Assembly (NCBI GenBank): GCA_036322875.1
Contig: AP027925.1
Coordinates: forward strand, 806,001 to 870,000
Direction: 5' to 3'
DNA: 64,000 nucleotides
Source: Paraimprobicoccus trichonymphae
GTDB taxonomy: Bacteria > Bacillota > Clostridia > Oscillospirales > Acutalibacteraceae
The notes beneath the pieces are model-generated. The model saw only the letters and a list, made by a program, of their open reading frames with translations, searched no databases and had not been told where the DNA came from. The first letter of the stretch is position 1. Each line of letters opens with the position of its first letter. Of this stretch, positions 35,647 to 44,958 are shown piece after piece. The position numbers and the translations under genes were made by a program.

Positions 35647-36003
35647 CTAACCAAAGGCATTTTTTATGTGATTTATCTTAAATTCTTTATTACAATTTAC
35701 AATTTCAATTACATCAAATCTTGGTTGAATTTTTATATTATTTTTAGCAATATATTCATATGCTGTTTTTATAATCTTTTTCTGTTTACTTCTAGAAACA
35801 TATTCTAAAGCATTCGCTATACATCCTACTTTTCTTAATTTAACTTCAACAAAAACAATAAAATGTTCGTCAGAAAAAATCATATCAATCTCACCATAAC
35901 AACTATGATAGTTCCTACAAGTAAACTTAAAACTATTTTTTTTTAGATAACTTTCAGCTATCTGTTCACCGCTATTTCCAACGGTCTCAGATAATTTACC
36001 CAA
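35647..36003 (-). CDS. yraN: YraN family (UPF0102) endonuclease-like protein
   Basis: The 118-residue protein contains the family's nuclease-like core: GEQIAESYLKKNSFKFTCRN near residue 12, YGEIDMIF near 36 and FVEVKLR near 50. The acidic and lysine residues of a restriction-type PD-(D/E)xK site are present. The cellular role of YraN is not settled. Start ATG 36003 overlaps the stop of the upstream secreted protein by 8 bases, so the two are probably transcribed together. tatD follows 47 bases on. Confidence 0.92.
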   Translation of the reverse strand: MGKLSETVGNSGEQIAESYLKKNSFKFTCRNYHSCYGEIDMIFSDEHFIVFVEVKLRKVGCIANALEYVSRSKQKKIIKTAYEYIAKNNIKIQPRFDVIEIVNCNKEFKINHIKNAFG

Positions 36004-36487
36004 ACAAATCTATTTTATTCTGAATTTCTTTTTGTTTTTTTATAACTTTATTCAATTTATCTTCTTTTAGTTTTAGTTCATCTTTTTTGATTTTAATTGT
36101 CTTCTCATTGTTCTCAATTTTTCTCAGTTCATCATTTAATTTAAAAAAAGAAGACTTTTTTAATTTTTGCTTTAAAATTTTATTTTCTTTTTTCAAATTC
36201 GAAACTTCGATATTTAACTTGTTTATGTTTTCTTTTAAAAGATTTATAAATTCATTATTAATTTCCTTCTTCAAATTAAGAGACTCAAATTTATATGATA
36301 CCAAAAATTCACAAAAAGACACTTCAGGGCGCACAAAACTAGGTTTGTTTGGACCTGAATTCACAGCTAAATTAGAATCACTAAGCTTTGAGATATTATT
36401 GTTATCCTCGGTTTTTGCTTCTAAGTTAAAGCAAAACAACTTTAACAGCAACAAACCACTACCAAAAACACTCACGAATTTTTTCAA
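35996..36487 (-). CDS. secreted or anchored coiled-coil protein
   Basis: The open frame reaches 36562, but TTG 36487 is the best start. AAGGAG lies eight bases before it, and it begins KKFVSVFGSGLLLLK, a normal signal peptide ending near FNLEA. The mature part is about 140 residues: an acidic start, then a long coiled coil (KENINKLNIEVSNLKKENKI and beyond) ending DLFG. A consensus promoter lies upstream at 36534-36562. It overlaps yraN by 8 bases. Family unknown. It fits the class of exported helical proteins seen in this window. Confidence 0.6.
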   Translation of the reverse strand: MKKFVSVFGSGLLLLKLFCFNLEAKTEDNNNISKLSDSNLAVNSGPNKPSFVRPEVSFCEFLVSYKFESLNLKKEINNEFINLLKENINKLNIEVSNLKKENKILKQKLKKSSFFKLNDELRKIENNEKTIKIKKDELKLKEDKLNKVIKKQKEIQNKIDLFG

Positions 36488-36533
36488 TTGTTTAAACTCC
36501 TTAAAAAACATTCCTTTATAAACGTCAATATAT

Positions 36534-36562
36534 ATTTTATATCTGTATTTATTAAATGTCAA
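36534..36562 (-). promoter_or_regulatory. promoter of the secreted coiled-coil gene
   Basis: TTGACA (36562-36557 on the minus strand), 17 bases, then TAAAAT (36539-36534). The TTG start is 47 bases downstream of the -10. Confidence 0.65.
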
Positions 36563-36617
36563 AAAAAGTTTTTTGTCAACATTTTTTAAAAATCGTCTTG
36601 TTAATTTTATTCAGAAA

Positions 36618-37595
36618 TCAAATTTCATTTTTAACAGGTTTTAAAAATAAATTCAACAGTTCTTTTTTAGGATTTGCATTTTTGCATACTATGTTATAAA
36701 CAGAATTGCATATAGGAACACTAATTTTATATTTTAATCCCAATTTTACGAGTGCTTTTGCTGTTGAAATTCCTTCTGCTATTTTTTTATAATTTATATT
36801 TTTTACAAAATTTTCGCCAAACTGTCTATTGTGACTATGTTTAGAAAAAAGCGTAGCTTGATAATCTCCTAAATGGCATAAACCATATGCTGACATTTCA
36901 TTTCCTCCCATAAATTTGATTAAATTCGCAATCTCTTTTGCGCCTCGAGACATCAAAGGACCTTTTAAAGATTCATAATTTAAACCATCTAACATTCCTG
37001 AAGCTATACCAATAACATTTTTAGAAGCAGCTCCTACTTCATTTCCTATTAAATCTGTTCCATAATAAAACCGTATTAGCTTACTCGAAAATTGTTCTAT
37101 AAGTAATTTTTTTATATTATAATTTAAAGAATCTATAACCATACAAGTAGGTATACCTTGTGTTAAGTTTTGCACGTGTCCTGGTCCTACCAATATGGCT
37201 ACACTTGTTTTTTCAAAATATACATAATCTTCTATAACTTGAGTTAATCGCTTTCCAGTAAATTCCTCTAATCCTTTCATACATAAGATAATAATTTTAC
37301 TTTTTAAACTATATTTAGATAATTCTTTCATAAAACTTCTTAGAGATTGAGAATTTATACATATTGCCAGTATATCAGACATATTGACAGATTTTTCTAA
37401 ATCAGAAATTATATTTATTTTTTCATCTAAAAAAACATTATCGTTTCTTCTGTAAACCAACAAATTATTCAAATTTTCAGAATTATATCTTCCCCATAAT
37501 ATTACATTTTGACCGATGCTACTTAGGTACCAAGAAAGAAAACTTCCCCATCTACCACAACCTATAACAGATACTTTAATTTTTTTACACTCCAA
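36618..37595 (-). CDS. gpsA: glycerol-3-phosphate dehydrogenase (NAD(P)+)
   Basis: GpsA reduces dihydroxyacetone phosphate to sn-glycerol 3-phosphate, the backbone for membrane lipids. The 325 residues show the NAD-binding VIGCGRWGSFLSWYLSS near the N-terminus, AILVGPGH, and the lysine-bearing GAASKNVIGIASGML near residue 188, then YGLCHLGDYQATLFSKHSHN. The frame opens at TTG 37595, but the GGAG in that codon context is itself an ideal ribosome binding site. ATT at codon 7 (KVSVIGCG...) then gives the normal family N-terminus with a spacing of nine. I leave the start open. The gene is alone. Confidence 0.93.
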   Translation of the reverse strand: MECKKIKVSVIGCGRWGSFLSWYLSSIGQNVILWGRYNSENLNNLLVYRRNDNVFLDEKINIISDLEKSVNMSDILAICINSQSLRSFMKELSKYSLKSKIIILCMKGLEEFTGKRLTQVIEDYVYFEKTSVAILVGPGHVQNLTQGIPTCMVIDSLNYNIKKLLIEQFSSKLIRFYYGTDLIGNEVGAASKNVIGIASGMLDGLNYESLKGPLMSRGAKEIANLIKFMGGNEMSAYGLCHLGDYQATLFSKHSHNRQFGENFVKNINYKKIAEGISTAKALVKLGLKYKISVPICNSVYNIVCKNANPKKELLNLFLKPVKNEI

Positions 37596-37674
37596 TTGTT
37601 TAATATCATTTTACACATTAATTTTTAATTTATCAACTTTTGAATTTATAAAATTTTATGTGTTGATAAAAAAC

Positions 37675-37703
37675 TTGACATATTTTTATGTTTACTGTTA
37701 AAT
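37675..37703 (+). promoter_or_regulatory. promoter of the small gene at 37783
   Basis: TTGACA at 37675-37680 and TTAAAT at 37698-37703 are 17 bases apart. It is upstream of the ATG by about 80 bases. Confidence 0.55.
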
Positions 37704-37782
37704 AAAATTGTTCAAATTTTTTATGCTTATTTTTCGAAGCAGCAAAATCTAAAATATATAAAGGAAGTAGGTTTTTTAAATT

Positions 37783-38106
37783 ATGTCAAATGAAAAGCAT
37801 TGGTTAAGAAATAAATTTAGAAATATTACTAACACACATAAATTTGATAAAATGGAAAAAAGCATTAAAATCATAAGAAAAGAATTTGGAAATTTTATAA
37901 AAATAAAATCTGATCTTAAATTTTATAAAAAAACTTCAACAGAAAGTTTTGAAGTTGATGGAACAGATTTTGGTTCAAAAGTTAATAGCCTCGATAATGC
38001 GATTAAGGCTTTTGAAGGTGATGTTTGGAAAAGGTTAAAAAATTCTTATACAGATGACAAATATGATTTAAAAGATAATGCTAATGATCAATCTCTGAAT
38101 TTGTAG
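37783..38106 (+). CDS. small charged helical protein, 107 aa
   Basis: ATG 37783 is preceded by AAGGAAG about 15 bases upstream. The protein starts MSNEKHWLRNKFRNITNTHK, is basic over residues 1-60 and acidic at the end (DDKYDLKDNANDQS). The middle (DLKFYKKTSTESFEVDG) shows no known motif. There is no signal peptide or membrane segment. It resembles in length and charge the first genes of the pairs at 2680 and 30571. valS follows 67 bases on. Family unknown. Confidence 0.5.
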   Translation: MSNEKHWLRNKFRNITNTHKFDKMEKSIKIIRKEFGNFIKIKSDLKFYKKTSTESFEVDGTDFGSKVNSLDNAIKAFEGDVWKRLKNSYTDDKYDLKDNANDQSLNL

Positions 38107-38184
38107 TAAAAGTATATCAAATTTTTTACAAAAAAATAAATTTAAAAAATTTTAGAATAATTATAAAATATTATGAGGTATAAA

Positions 38185-40794
38185 TTGGATAAGATATATA
38201 ATTTTGATAACATAGAAAATAAGATTTCCAAGTTTTGGGAAGAAAATAGTTTTTTTTATTCTAAAGTTGATAATAATAAAAAAAAGTATAGTATCGTAAT
38301 TCCACCACCCAATATCACTGGAAAATTGCACATGGGTCATGCATTGGATAATACTTTACAAGATATTCTGATAAGGTTTAAAAGAATGCAAGGTTTTAAT
38401 TCTTTGTGGGTTCCGGGTTCTGATCATGCTTCGATTGCTACCGAAGCTAAGATAGTAGAAAATTTAAAAGAAAAAAATTTGAATAAAGAGAAAATCGGAA
38501 GAGAAAAGTTTTTAGATTATGCTTGGAAGTGGAAAGAAAAATACGGCGAAATGATTACTGAGCAAATTAATAAACTCGGTGCTTCTTGTGACTGGACAAA
38601 AGAAAGGTTCACTCTTGATGAAAACTGTAATAAAGCTGTAATAGAATTTTTTGTTAGATTATATGAGAAAAATTTGATTTATAGAGACAAAAAGATGATT
38701 AACTGGTGTCCGAAATGTTTAACTGTGATTTCAGATTCTGAAGTTAATTTTAAAGAATTTGATAGTAAATTGTATTATGTTAAATATTATTTATTAAATA
38801 AAAAAGATTACTTAGTTGTAGCAACAACCAGACCTGAAACTATTTTTGGTGATACAGCTATAGCTGTAGGCTCTGAAGATTCAAGATACGAAAAATTAAT
38901 AGGCCAAAAAGTTATAGTTCCGTTAGCTAACAGAGAAGTAACAATAATTGTTGATAGCTCTGTAGAAAAAAATTTCGGAACAGGTGTTTTAAAAGTTACA
39001 CCGGCCCATAGTATGGTTGATTTTAAAATTGGATTAAAAAACAACTTGGATATTATTGATATTTTTGATAAAACAGCTGTTTTAAATGAAAATGGTGATA
39101 AATATGAAAATCTTGATAGATATCAAGCTAGAAAAGAAATCGTAAAAGATTTAATAGAAAATAATTTGATAGAAAAAATTGAAGATATAAAAAATAATAT
39201 AGGCACATGTTATAGATGTTCTTGCAATATAGAGCCAAGAATTTCTACTCAATGGTTTGTAAAAATGAAAGAATTAGCTGAACCAGCTATAAAAGTTGTA
39301 AAAGAAAATAAAATTAAATTCATTCCAAAAAGATTTACAAAAATTTATTTTCACTGGATGGAAAATATAAATGATTGGTGTATTTCTAGGCAACTTTGGT
39401 GGGGGCACCGAATTCCTGCTTTTTATTGTAAAAATTGCAATAATATAATAGTTTCCAGAAATAGAATAGAAATTTGTACTAAATGTAATTCTAAAAATGT
39501 TATACAAGATGAGGATACTTTAGATACATGGTTTTCTTCTGGTTTATGGCCATTTTCAGTGTTTAATTGGCCGAAAAATACTTCAGAGTTAGAATACTAT
39601 TATCCAACTGATGTTTTGGTAACAGGATATGACATTATATTTTTCTGGGTTGCCAAAATGATTTTCAGTGCTCTTGAAATGACAGGTAAAATTCCGTTTA
39701 AATATGTTTTCGTGCATGGATTAGTAAGAGATTCTCAAGGCAGAAAAATGTCTAAATCTTTAGGAAATGGGATAAATCCTCTAGATATAATAAATAAATA
39801 TGGTACAGATGCTTTGAGATTTGCACTTATTATGAATAACAGTCCAGGAAATGACACTAGGTTTTCAGATGAAAAAATTCTTTCAAGTAGGAATTTTACA
39901 AATAAAATATGGAATGCAGCTAGATTTATAAGTTTGAATTTAGAAAATAAAAACTTTAATTTAGAATTAGATCTAGATAATTTACTTGAAATTGACAAAT
40001 GGATTTTAAGCAGGTATAATTTTGTTGTTAAAGAAATAACAGAAAATTTAGAAAAATTTGAACTTGGGGTAGCTATACAAAAATTATATGATTTTGTGTG
40101 GGACGAATTTTGCGATTGGTATATAGAGTTTTCTAAAATAAATTTAAACAATCAAGTTTTAATTTATTTGTTAATTAATATAGTTAAATTATTACATCCG
40201 TTTATGCCATTTATAACAGAAGAAATTTGGCAAATTTTTAATGACTATAATTTTAAAGAAAAAAAATCTATTAGTATTTCAAATTTCCCTAAATTTAGTA
40301 AAAATTTAGTATTCTTAGAATCAGAAAAAAATGTAAAAAATATAATAGAAATTATAAAATCCGTTAGAAATAGACGTAGTGAATTAAATATCTCAAATAA
40401 TAAAAGAACTCATATTTATATTTCAAGTGAAAATTATGAAAATTATGAAAATTTAAAAAAATTTAAAAATATATTAATAAAGTTCTGTTATGCTAAAAAT
40501 ATAGAATTCAATAAGAAATTTGATATAGAAAACTCAATAATTGTAATAACTAATTTTTCTAAAATTTATATTCCGTTAGATGAATTAATAGACATAAAAG
40601 CTGAAATTTCTAGATTAGAAAAAGAGTTGAATTTATCAAATAATAATCTGGAAAATATAACTAAAAAACTTGGAGATAAAAATTTCATAGATAAAGCTCC
40701 GAAAAATATAGTAAGTAAAACTATAGAAATTTATGAAAATTTAAAAGCAAAAATTTCTAAAATTAAATTAGAACTAGAAAAATATGTAAATTGA
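38185..40794 (+). CDS. valS: valyl-tRNA synthetase
   Basis: ValS charges tRNA-Val and edits threonine. The 869 or 873 residues have the class I HIGH motif (LHMGHALDNTLQD near 45), the CP1 editing insertion (TTRPETIFGDTAIAV near 215), the cysteine-rich YRCSCNIEPRISTQWFVKM and WCISRQLWWGHRIPA, the KMSKS motif KMSKSLGNGINPLDI near 525 and a C-terminal coiled-coil arm. ATG 38173 is possible, but TTG 38185 follows GAGG at a good distance and begins DKIYNFDNIENK, as in other ValS proteins. pth follows 86 bases on. Confidence 0.96.
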   Translation: MDKIYNFDNIENKISKFWEENSFFYSKVDNNKKKYSIVIPPPNITGKLHMGHALDNTLQDILIRFKRMQGFNSLWVPGSDHASIATEAKIVENLKEKNLNKEKIGREKFLDYAWKWKEKYGEMITEQINKLGASCDWTKERFTLDENCNKAVIEFFVRLYEKNLIYRDKKMINWCPKCLTVISDSEVNFKEFDSKLYYVKYYLLNKKDYLVVATTRPETIFGDTAIAVGSEDSRYEKLIGQKVIVPLANREVTIIVDSSVEKNFGTGVLKVTPAHSMVDFKIGLKNNLDIIDIFDKTAVLNENGDKYENLDRYQARKEIVKDLIENNLIEKIEDIKNNIGTCYRCSCNIEPRISTQWFVKMKELAEPAIKVVKENKIKFIPKRFTKIYFHWMENINDWCISRQLWWGHRIPAFYCKNCNNIIVSRNRIEICTKCNSKNVIQDEDTLDTWFSSGLWPFSVFNWPKNTSELEYYYPTDVLVTGYDIIFFWVAKMIFSALEMTGKIPFKYVFVHGLVRDSQGRKMSKSLGNGINPLDIINKYGTDALRFALIMNNSPGNDTRFSDEKILSSRNFTNKIWNAARFISLNLENKNFNLELDLDNLLEIDKWILSRYNFVVKEITENLEKFELGVAIQKLYDFVWDEFCDWYIEFSKINLNNQVLIYLLINIVKLLHPFMPFITEEIWQIFNDYNFKEKKSISISNFPKFSKNLVFLESEKNVKNIIEIIKSVRNRRSELNISNNKRTHIYISSENYENYENLKKFKNILIKFCYAKNIEFNKKFDIENSIIVITNFSKIYIPLDELIDIKAEISRLEKELNLSNNNLENITKKLGDKNFIDKAPKNIVSKTIEIYENLKAKISKIKLELEKYVN

Positions 40795-40880
40795 TCTTTA
40801 ACAGTTATTAGTATTTTATTGAGATATATAAATATTGCTGTTTTTGCACATCAATGATGAAAAGGAGATTTTAAAAACTG

Positions 40881-41441
40881 ATGGATTATATTATTGTAGG
40901 TTTGGGAAATCCAGGTGTTAAATATAAATATACAAGGCATAATATAGGATTTGAATCTTTAGATTTTTTAAGTAAAGAATTTGATATAAATATTTCAAAT
41001 GAAGGTTTTTTAGGAATTTACGGAAAAGGAATAGTAGATAATAAAAAGGTAACTCTATTAAAACCGATGACTTATATGAATTTAAGTGGACAGAGTGTTT
41101 TAAGTATTATTAGTTATCATAAAATTAATATTGATAGGTTAATTGTAATTTTTGATGATATTTATTTGGATGTAGGTAAAATAAGGATTAGAAAAAATGG
41201 TTCTCATGGCGGACATAATGGTGTAAGAAATATTGTAGATTTGTTGAATAGTGATAATTTTTTCAGGATAAGAATAGGAGCTGGTAAAAAACCTGAAAAC
41301 TGGGATTTATCTGACTGGGTAATTTCAAGATTTTATGAAGATGAAGTAAAAGTTATAAATAACTCTATTAAAAACATTGGTAATATTGTAAGATTAATTG
41401 TGTCAGATAACAAGGAAAGAGCTATGAGTTTATATAATTAG
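40881..41441 (+). CDS. pth: peptidyl-tRNA hydrolase
   Basis: Pth frees stalled peptidyl-tRNA by ester hydrolysis. The 186 residues carry the family's conserved pieces: GLGNPGVKYKYTRHNIGF at the start, with the catalytic histidine in RHNIGF, KPMTYMNLSGQSV near residue 60, FDDIYLDVGKIRIRKNGSHG near 92 and IRIGAGKKP near 132. ATG 40881 follows AAAAGGAG. The next gene starts 14 bases past the stop with its own binding site, so an operon through pucR and mutL is likely. Confidence 0.96.
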   Translation: MDYIIVGLGNPGVKYKYTRHNIGFESLDFLSKEFDINISNEGFLGIYGKGIVDNKKVTLLKPMTYMNLSGQSVLSIISYHKINIDRLIVIFDDIYLDVGKIRIRKNGSHGGHNGVRNIVDLLNSDNFFRIRIGAGKKPENWDLSDWVISRFYEDEVKVINNSIKNIGNIVRLIVSDNKERAMSLYN

Positions 41442-41455
41442 AGAGGTTTTTGTTT

Positions 41456-41725
41456 ATGAAATTTAAAAAATTTATTATTTTATGTTTAATTTTTAATAAT
41501 TCACTAAGTGCAAATTTTTTTGAAAATGATAAAAATTTTAATATTTTTGATTTTTTAAAATTTGATGAAAATTTAATAGAATTTTTGATTTCAGGAGATG
41601 CTTTATTATATATAGGAATTTCTCTTGTGTCGTTTTCAATTTCTGGAATAGTTTTTACGGCGTTACCTGATAGCCTAAAAAAATTTCATAAAAAAGATAA
41701 ATTTTCAAAATTGAAAAATAGGTAA
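41456..41725 (+). CDS. small membrane protein, unknown
   Basis: ATG 41456 follows GAGAGG; an in-frame TTG at 41450 is too close to it. The 89 residues have a signal-like N-terminus (KFKKFIILCLIFNNSLSA), a phenylalanine-rich middle and a second hydrophobic segment at about 54-72 (LLYIGISLVSFSISGIVFTA), then a lysine-rich end. It lies between pth and the pucR-type regulator and may be co-transcribed. I do not recognise the family. Confidence 0.55.
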   Translation: MKFKKFIILCLIFNNSLSANFFENDKNFNIFDFLKFDENLIEFLISGDALLYIGISLVSFSISGIVFTALPDSLKKFHKKDKFSKLKNR

Positions 41726-41841
41726 TTTTAATTTATTTGTTTAAAATGCTTCAAAATGTATTGCAAAATTTTTTTTGTTATTTACACTATATAAGTAGAA
41801 TATTTTTTATTTATAAAAACATAAGGTGGTATTTTATTTTA

Positions 41842-42930
41842 ATGTTGAGCAAAATTTTTCAAGGAGTTATTGATCAAATAAATGATAGTTACATAGATAG
41901 AGCAATTGGGGTGATTGATGTTGAAAGTTCAAGAGTAATTGTTTGTAGTGATGTAAGTAAAATTGGAAAAATTGTAAGTTTTAATAAGGAAAATATAAAA
42001 CCTGGTGTTTTTTTCGCTCATAAAGACTGTACATATAAGTATTTTAATGATGGCTTAAATACTGAGTTTTTGACTTTCATTTTTGGTACAGATGAGGTTT
42101 CAAAGAATTATGCTTGTTTAATTACAGTATCGATGGAAAATGCTCTTAAATATTATAATGAAAAACATAATAAAACTAACTTTATAAGAGATTTATTGTT
42201 AGACAATATATTATTTGGAGACGTTTATTTAAAATCTAAAGAACTGGGATTTTTGTCAGAAATTTCAAGAGTTTGCATGGTTATAGAAGTAAAATCTAAA
42301 TTAGAGATATATACTTACGAAATTTTAGGCAAATTATTCCCAGACAAAAATAGAGATTTTATAATCAGCATAAATGAAACAACAATTGTCCTTGTCAAAG
42401 AGGTTCCAGAAGATGTGGATTTTAAAAGTCTTGAAAAAATTGCTGAGGGCATTTTAGAAATTCTTTCTAACAAAAATTATGTTGATGTTGCTGTTATAGG
42501 AATAGGTTTACCTGTCAATGAAATAAAAGATTTAACTTCATCTTTTAAAGAAGCAAAAATTGCGGTAGAAGTTGGAAAAGTCTTTGAAACTCAAAGAAAT
42601 ATAGTTAGTTACACTAATTTGGGAATTGCAAGGCTTATTCATCAACTACCGACTACTTTGTGTGAGGCTTTTCTTAAAGAAGTATTCAAAAACAACTCTT
42701 TAGAAAATATGGATCAAGAAAGTTTATTTACTGTGCACAAATTTTTTGAAAATAGTTTAAATGTCTCAGAAACTTCTAGAAAATTATATGTTCATAGAAA
42801 TACTTTGGTTTACAGACTTGAAAAAATAAGAAGACTTACAGGTCTAGATTTAAGGGAATTTGAAGATGCCATTGTATTTAAATTTGCCTTAATGGTAAAA
42901 AAGTATTTGTCTTCAAGTGCAAAGTATTAA
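41842..42930 (+). CDS. PucR/CdaR-type transcriptional regulator
   Basis: Of an open frame starting at 41737, ATG 41842 (MLSKIFQGVIDQIND) is the natural start, about 11 bases after AAGGTGG. The N-terminal half (sensor-like, about 1-170) is followed by a GGDEF-like region near 170-290 typical of CdaR. The C-terminal HTH of the PucR family is clear: FFENSLNVSETSRKLYVHRN followed by TLVYRLEKIRRLTGLDLREF. Members control purine or sugar-diacid genes, but no such target is in this window. It is the only clear regulator here. It is adjacent to mutL, only ten bases away. Confidence 0.82.
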   Translation: MLSKIFQGVIDQINDSYIDRAIGVIDVESSRVIVCSDVSKIGKIVSFNKENIKPGVFFAHKDCTYKYFNDGLNTEFLTFIFGTDEVSKNYACLITVSMENALKYYNEKHNKTNFIRDLLLDNILFGDVYLKSKELGFLSEISRVCMVIEVKSKLEIYTYEILGKLFPDKNRDFIISINETTIVLVKEVPEDVDFKSLEKIAEGILEILSNKNYVDVAVIGIGLPVNEIKDLTSSFKEAKIAVEVGKVFETQRNIVSYTNLGIARLIHQLPTTLCEAFLKEVFKNNSLENMDQESLFTVHKFFENSLNVSETSRKLYVHRNTLVYRLEKIRRLTGLDLREFEDAIVFKFALMVKKYLSSSAKY

Positions 42931-42940
42931 ATTAGAACAT

Positions 42941-44740
42941 ATGAATAGAATTAATATATTAGACAAAAAAATTGTTGAATTAATAGCTGCGGGTGAGATA
43001 GTTGAAAGACCGGCTTCCGCTGTTAAGGAATTGGTTGAAAATTCTATAGACGCAGGGGCAAATATGATTTCTGTTCATATAAAAAATGGCGGAATTAAAT
43101 TCATAAAAATTTCAGACAATGGATCAGGAATTTGTAAACAAGATGTAAAAAAAGCTTTTCTGAAAAATGCCACTAGTAAAGTAAAAGACATATATGATTT
43201 GAATTTTATTAAAACTTTAGGATTTAGAGGAGAAGCTTTAGCTTCTATAAGTTCTATTTCTAAATTAGAATTAATTACCAGAATAAAAAAAGAAGATGTT
43301 GGTTCTAGATACTTGATAACCGGTGGTGAAGAAGAAAAATTTGAAGATTTTGGTTGCCCAGTGGGAAGTGTTTTCACTATTAAAGATTTGTTTTTTAATA
43401 CTCCTGCTAGAATGAAATTTTTAAAATCTGATGTAGCTGAAGCTAATGCTATATCAGGAATTATAGACAAAATAACTTTGTCGCATCCAGAGATTTCTTT
43501 TAAATATGTTCGTGATGATAAAGAAATTTTAAACACTTCTGGTGATGGGAAAATTTTTTCTTGCATTTATTCGGTTTATGGAAAGGAATTTTCAGAAAAT
43601 TTAATTCCTATAGATTATGAATTGAAAAACATAAAAATTTCGGGATTTATAAGTAAAACTTCTTATGGTAGAGCGAGCAAAAGTATGCAGCATTTTTTTG
43701 TAAATAACAGATATGTAAAAATAAAAATAGGTTCTGTTGCTTTGCAAGAAGCATTCAAAAGTTCGATGATCTCGGGAAAATTTCCAAGTTGTGTTTTATA
43801 TATAAATTTATCCTACCAAGCTGTAGATGTAAATGTTCATCCAAGTAAAACAGAAGTAAGATTTATGGACGAACGGTTTATTTTCGATACTATTTATTAT
43901 GGTACTAAGAATGCTCTTTTAAAATATGACAATCAAGTTATTATAACTAGTAATTTTAAAGAAGATAAAGATAAAATTTTTGAAAAATATTATATTCCCA
44001 ATGAAGAATTTGAAAAATTTGAAGCTATAAATAATTTTGAAAATATAGCAAAAAAAAATGTAGAACCTGAATTAGTTCAGAAAAAATCTGATTTTATGAA
44101 AAATAAGTTTAATTATTTAATAAACAGTATGATTAAAGAAGAAAAGCAACAGACATTTGAAGAAAAAAATGACACGCTAAAAATACTCGGAGAAATTTTT
44201 AAATGTTACATAGTTTTACAAAATAATCCTCAAGAATTAATCTTGGTAGATAAGCATGCAGCTCACGAAAGATTAATTTATGAAAAACTAAAATCTAATA
44301 AAATATCTGAAAATTCTCAAGTTTTATTAGAACCGGTCATGATTAATTTAGAAAAATCCGAATATTCTGCTATTTTGGAAAATTTGGATTTAATTTCAAA
44401 GGTTGGTTATAAAATAGAAGATTTCGGATCTGGGAATTTGATAGTAAGAAGTATACCTGTATATTTAAATACTTCTGATATATCAAATTCTATAATAGAA
44501 ATTTCTAATTACATTTTAAAAAATAAGAATAATTTAGATATTAATCATTTAGACTGGCTTTATTATAGCATTTCTTGTCAAGGAGCAATAAAATCTGGAA
44601 AAATAAGTAATAATTTAGAAATTTTAGATCTAATCAAAAAATTATTAAATAATTCCGAAATAAAACATTGTCCTCATGGTCGAAATATATTTTTCTCAAT
44701 ATTAAAAAAGGATTTAGATAAAAAGTTTAGTAGAAAGTAG
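42941..44740 (+). CDS. mutL: DNA mismatch repair protein MutL
   Basis: MutL couples MutS recognition to strand removal. ATG 42941 (MNRINILDKKIVEL) gives the family start; an earlier GTG overlaps pucR. No clear binding site is seen before it. The 599 residues carry the GHKL ATPase motifs ENSIDAGA, ISDNGSGI and GFRGEALASI near the N-terminus. In the C-terminal part are the endonuclease motifs DKHAAHERLIYE near residue 440, SCQGAIKSGK and CPHGR. That makes it the nicking type used by organisms without MutH. mutS is not in the window. Confidence 0.95.
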   Translation: MNRINILDKKIVELIAAGEIVERPASAVKELVENSIDAGANMISVHIKNGGIKFIKISDNGSGICKQDVKKAFLKNATSKVKDIYDLNFIKTLGFRGEALASISSISKLELITRIKKEDVGSRYLITGGEEEKFEDFGCPVGSVFTIKDLFFNTPARMKFLKSDVAEANAISGIIDKITLSHPEISFKYVRDDKEILNTSGDGKIFSCIYSVYGKEFSENLIPIDYELKNIKISGFISKTSYGRASKSMQHFFVNNRYVKIKIGSVALQEAFKSSMISGKFPSCVLYINLSYQAVDVNVHPSKTEVRFMDERFIFDTIYYGTKNALLKYDNQVIITSNFKEDKDKIFEKYYIPNEEFEKFEAINNFENIAKKNVEPELVQKKSDFMKNKFNYLINSMIKEEKQQTFEEKNDTLKILGEIFKCYIVLQNNPQELILVDKHAAHERLIYEKLKSNKISENSQVLLEPVMINLEKSEYSAILENLDLISKVGYKIEDFGSGNLIVRSIPVYLNTSDISNSIIEISNYILKNKNNLDINHLDWLYYSISCQGAIKSGKISNNLEILDLIKKLLNNSEIKHCPHGRNIFFSILKKDLDKKFSRK

Positions 44741-44762
44741 AATATAATATTGATATTTTTAT

Positions 44763-44788
44763 GACTTTATATAAAAGTAAAGTCTTTT
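44763..44788 (+). terminator. intrinsic terminator of mutL
   Basis: GACTTTA and TAAAGTC form a seven-base stem with an eight-base loop, followed at once by TTTT. It lies 23 bases past the mutL stop. Confidence 0.6.
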
Positions 44789-44958
44789 ATATATACATTA
44801 AATAAAATTGCTCAAAATATAAGGTGTAAGTAATTTATATCAAAAAAAGAATTTATGTAAAAAAGGAATTTTACATTTTGTATAAACTTCTAATGAAATA
44901 AAAATAACATCAAAAATTGTAAGAACAGGATTCAAATTTATTGAAGAATTAGATGTCT
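44789..44958. other. gene-free stretch
   Basis: A short AT-rich interval between the mutL terminator and the 3' end of the Myb-like gene. I see nothing else in it. Confidence 0.35.
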
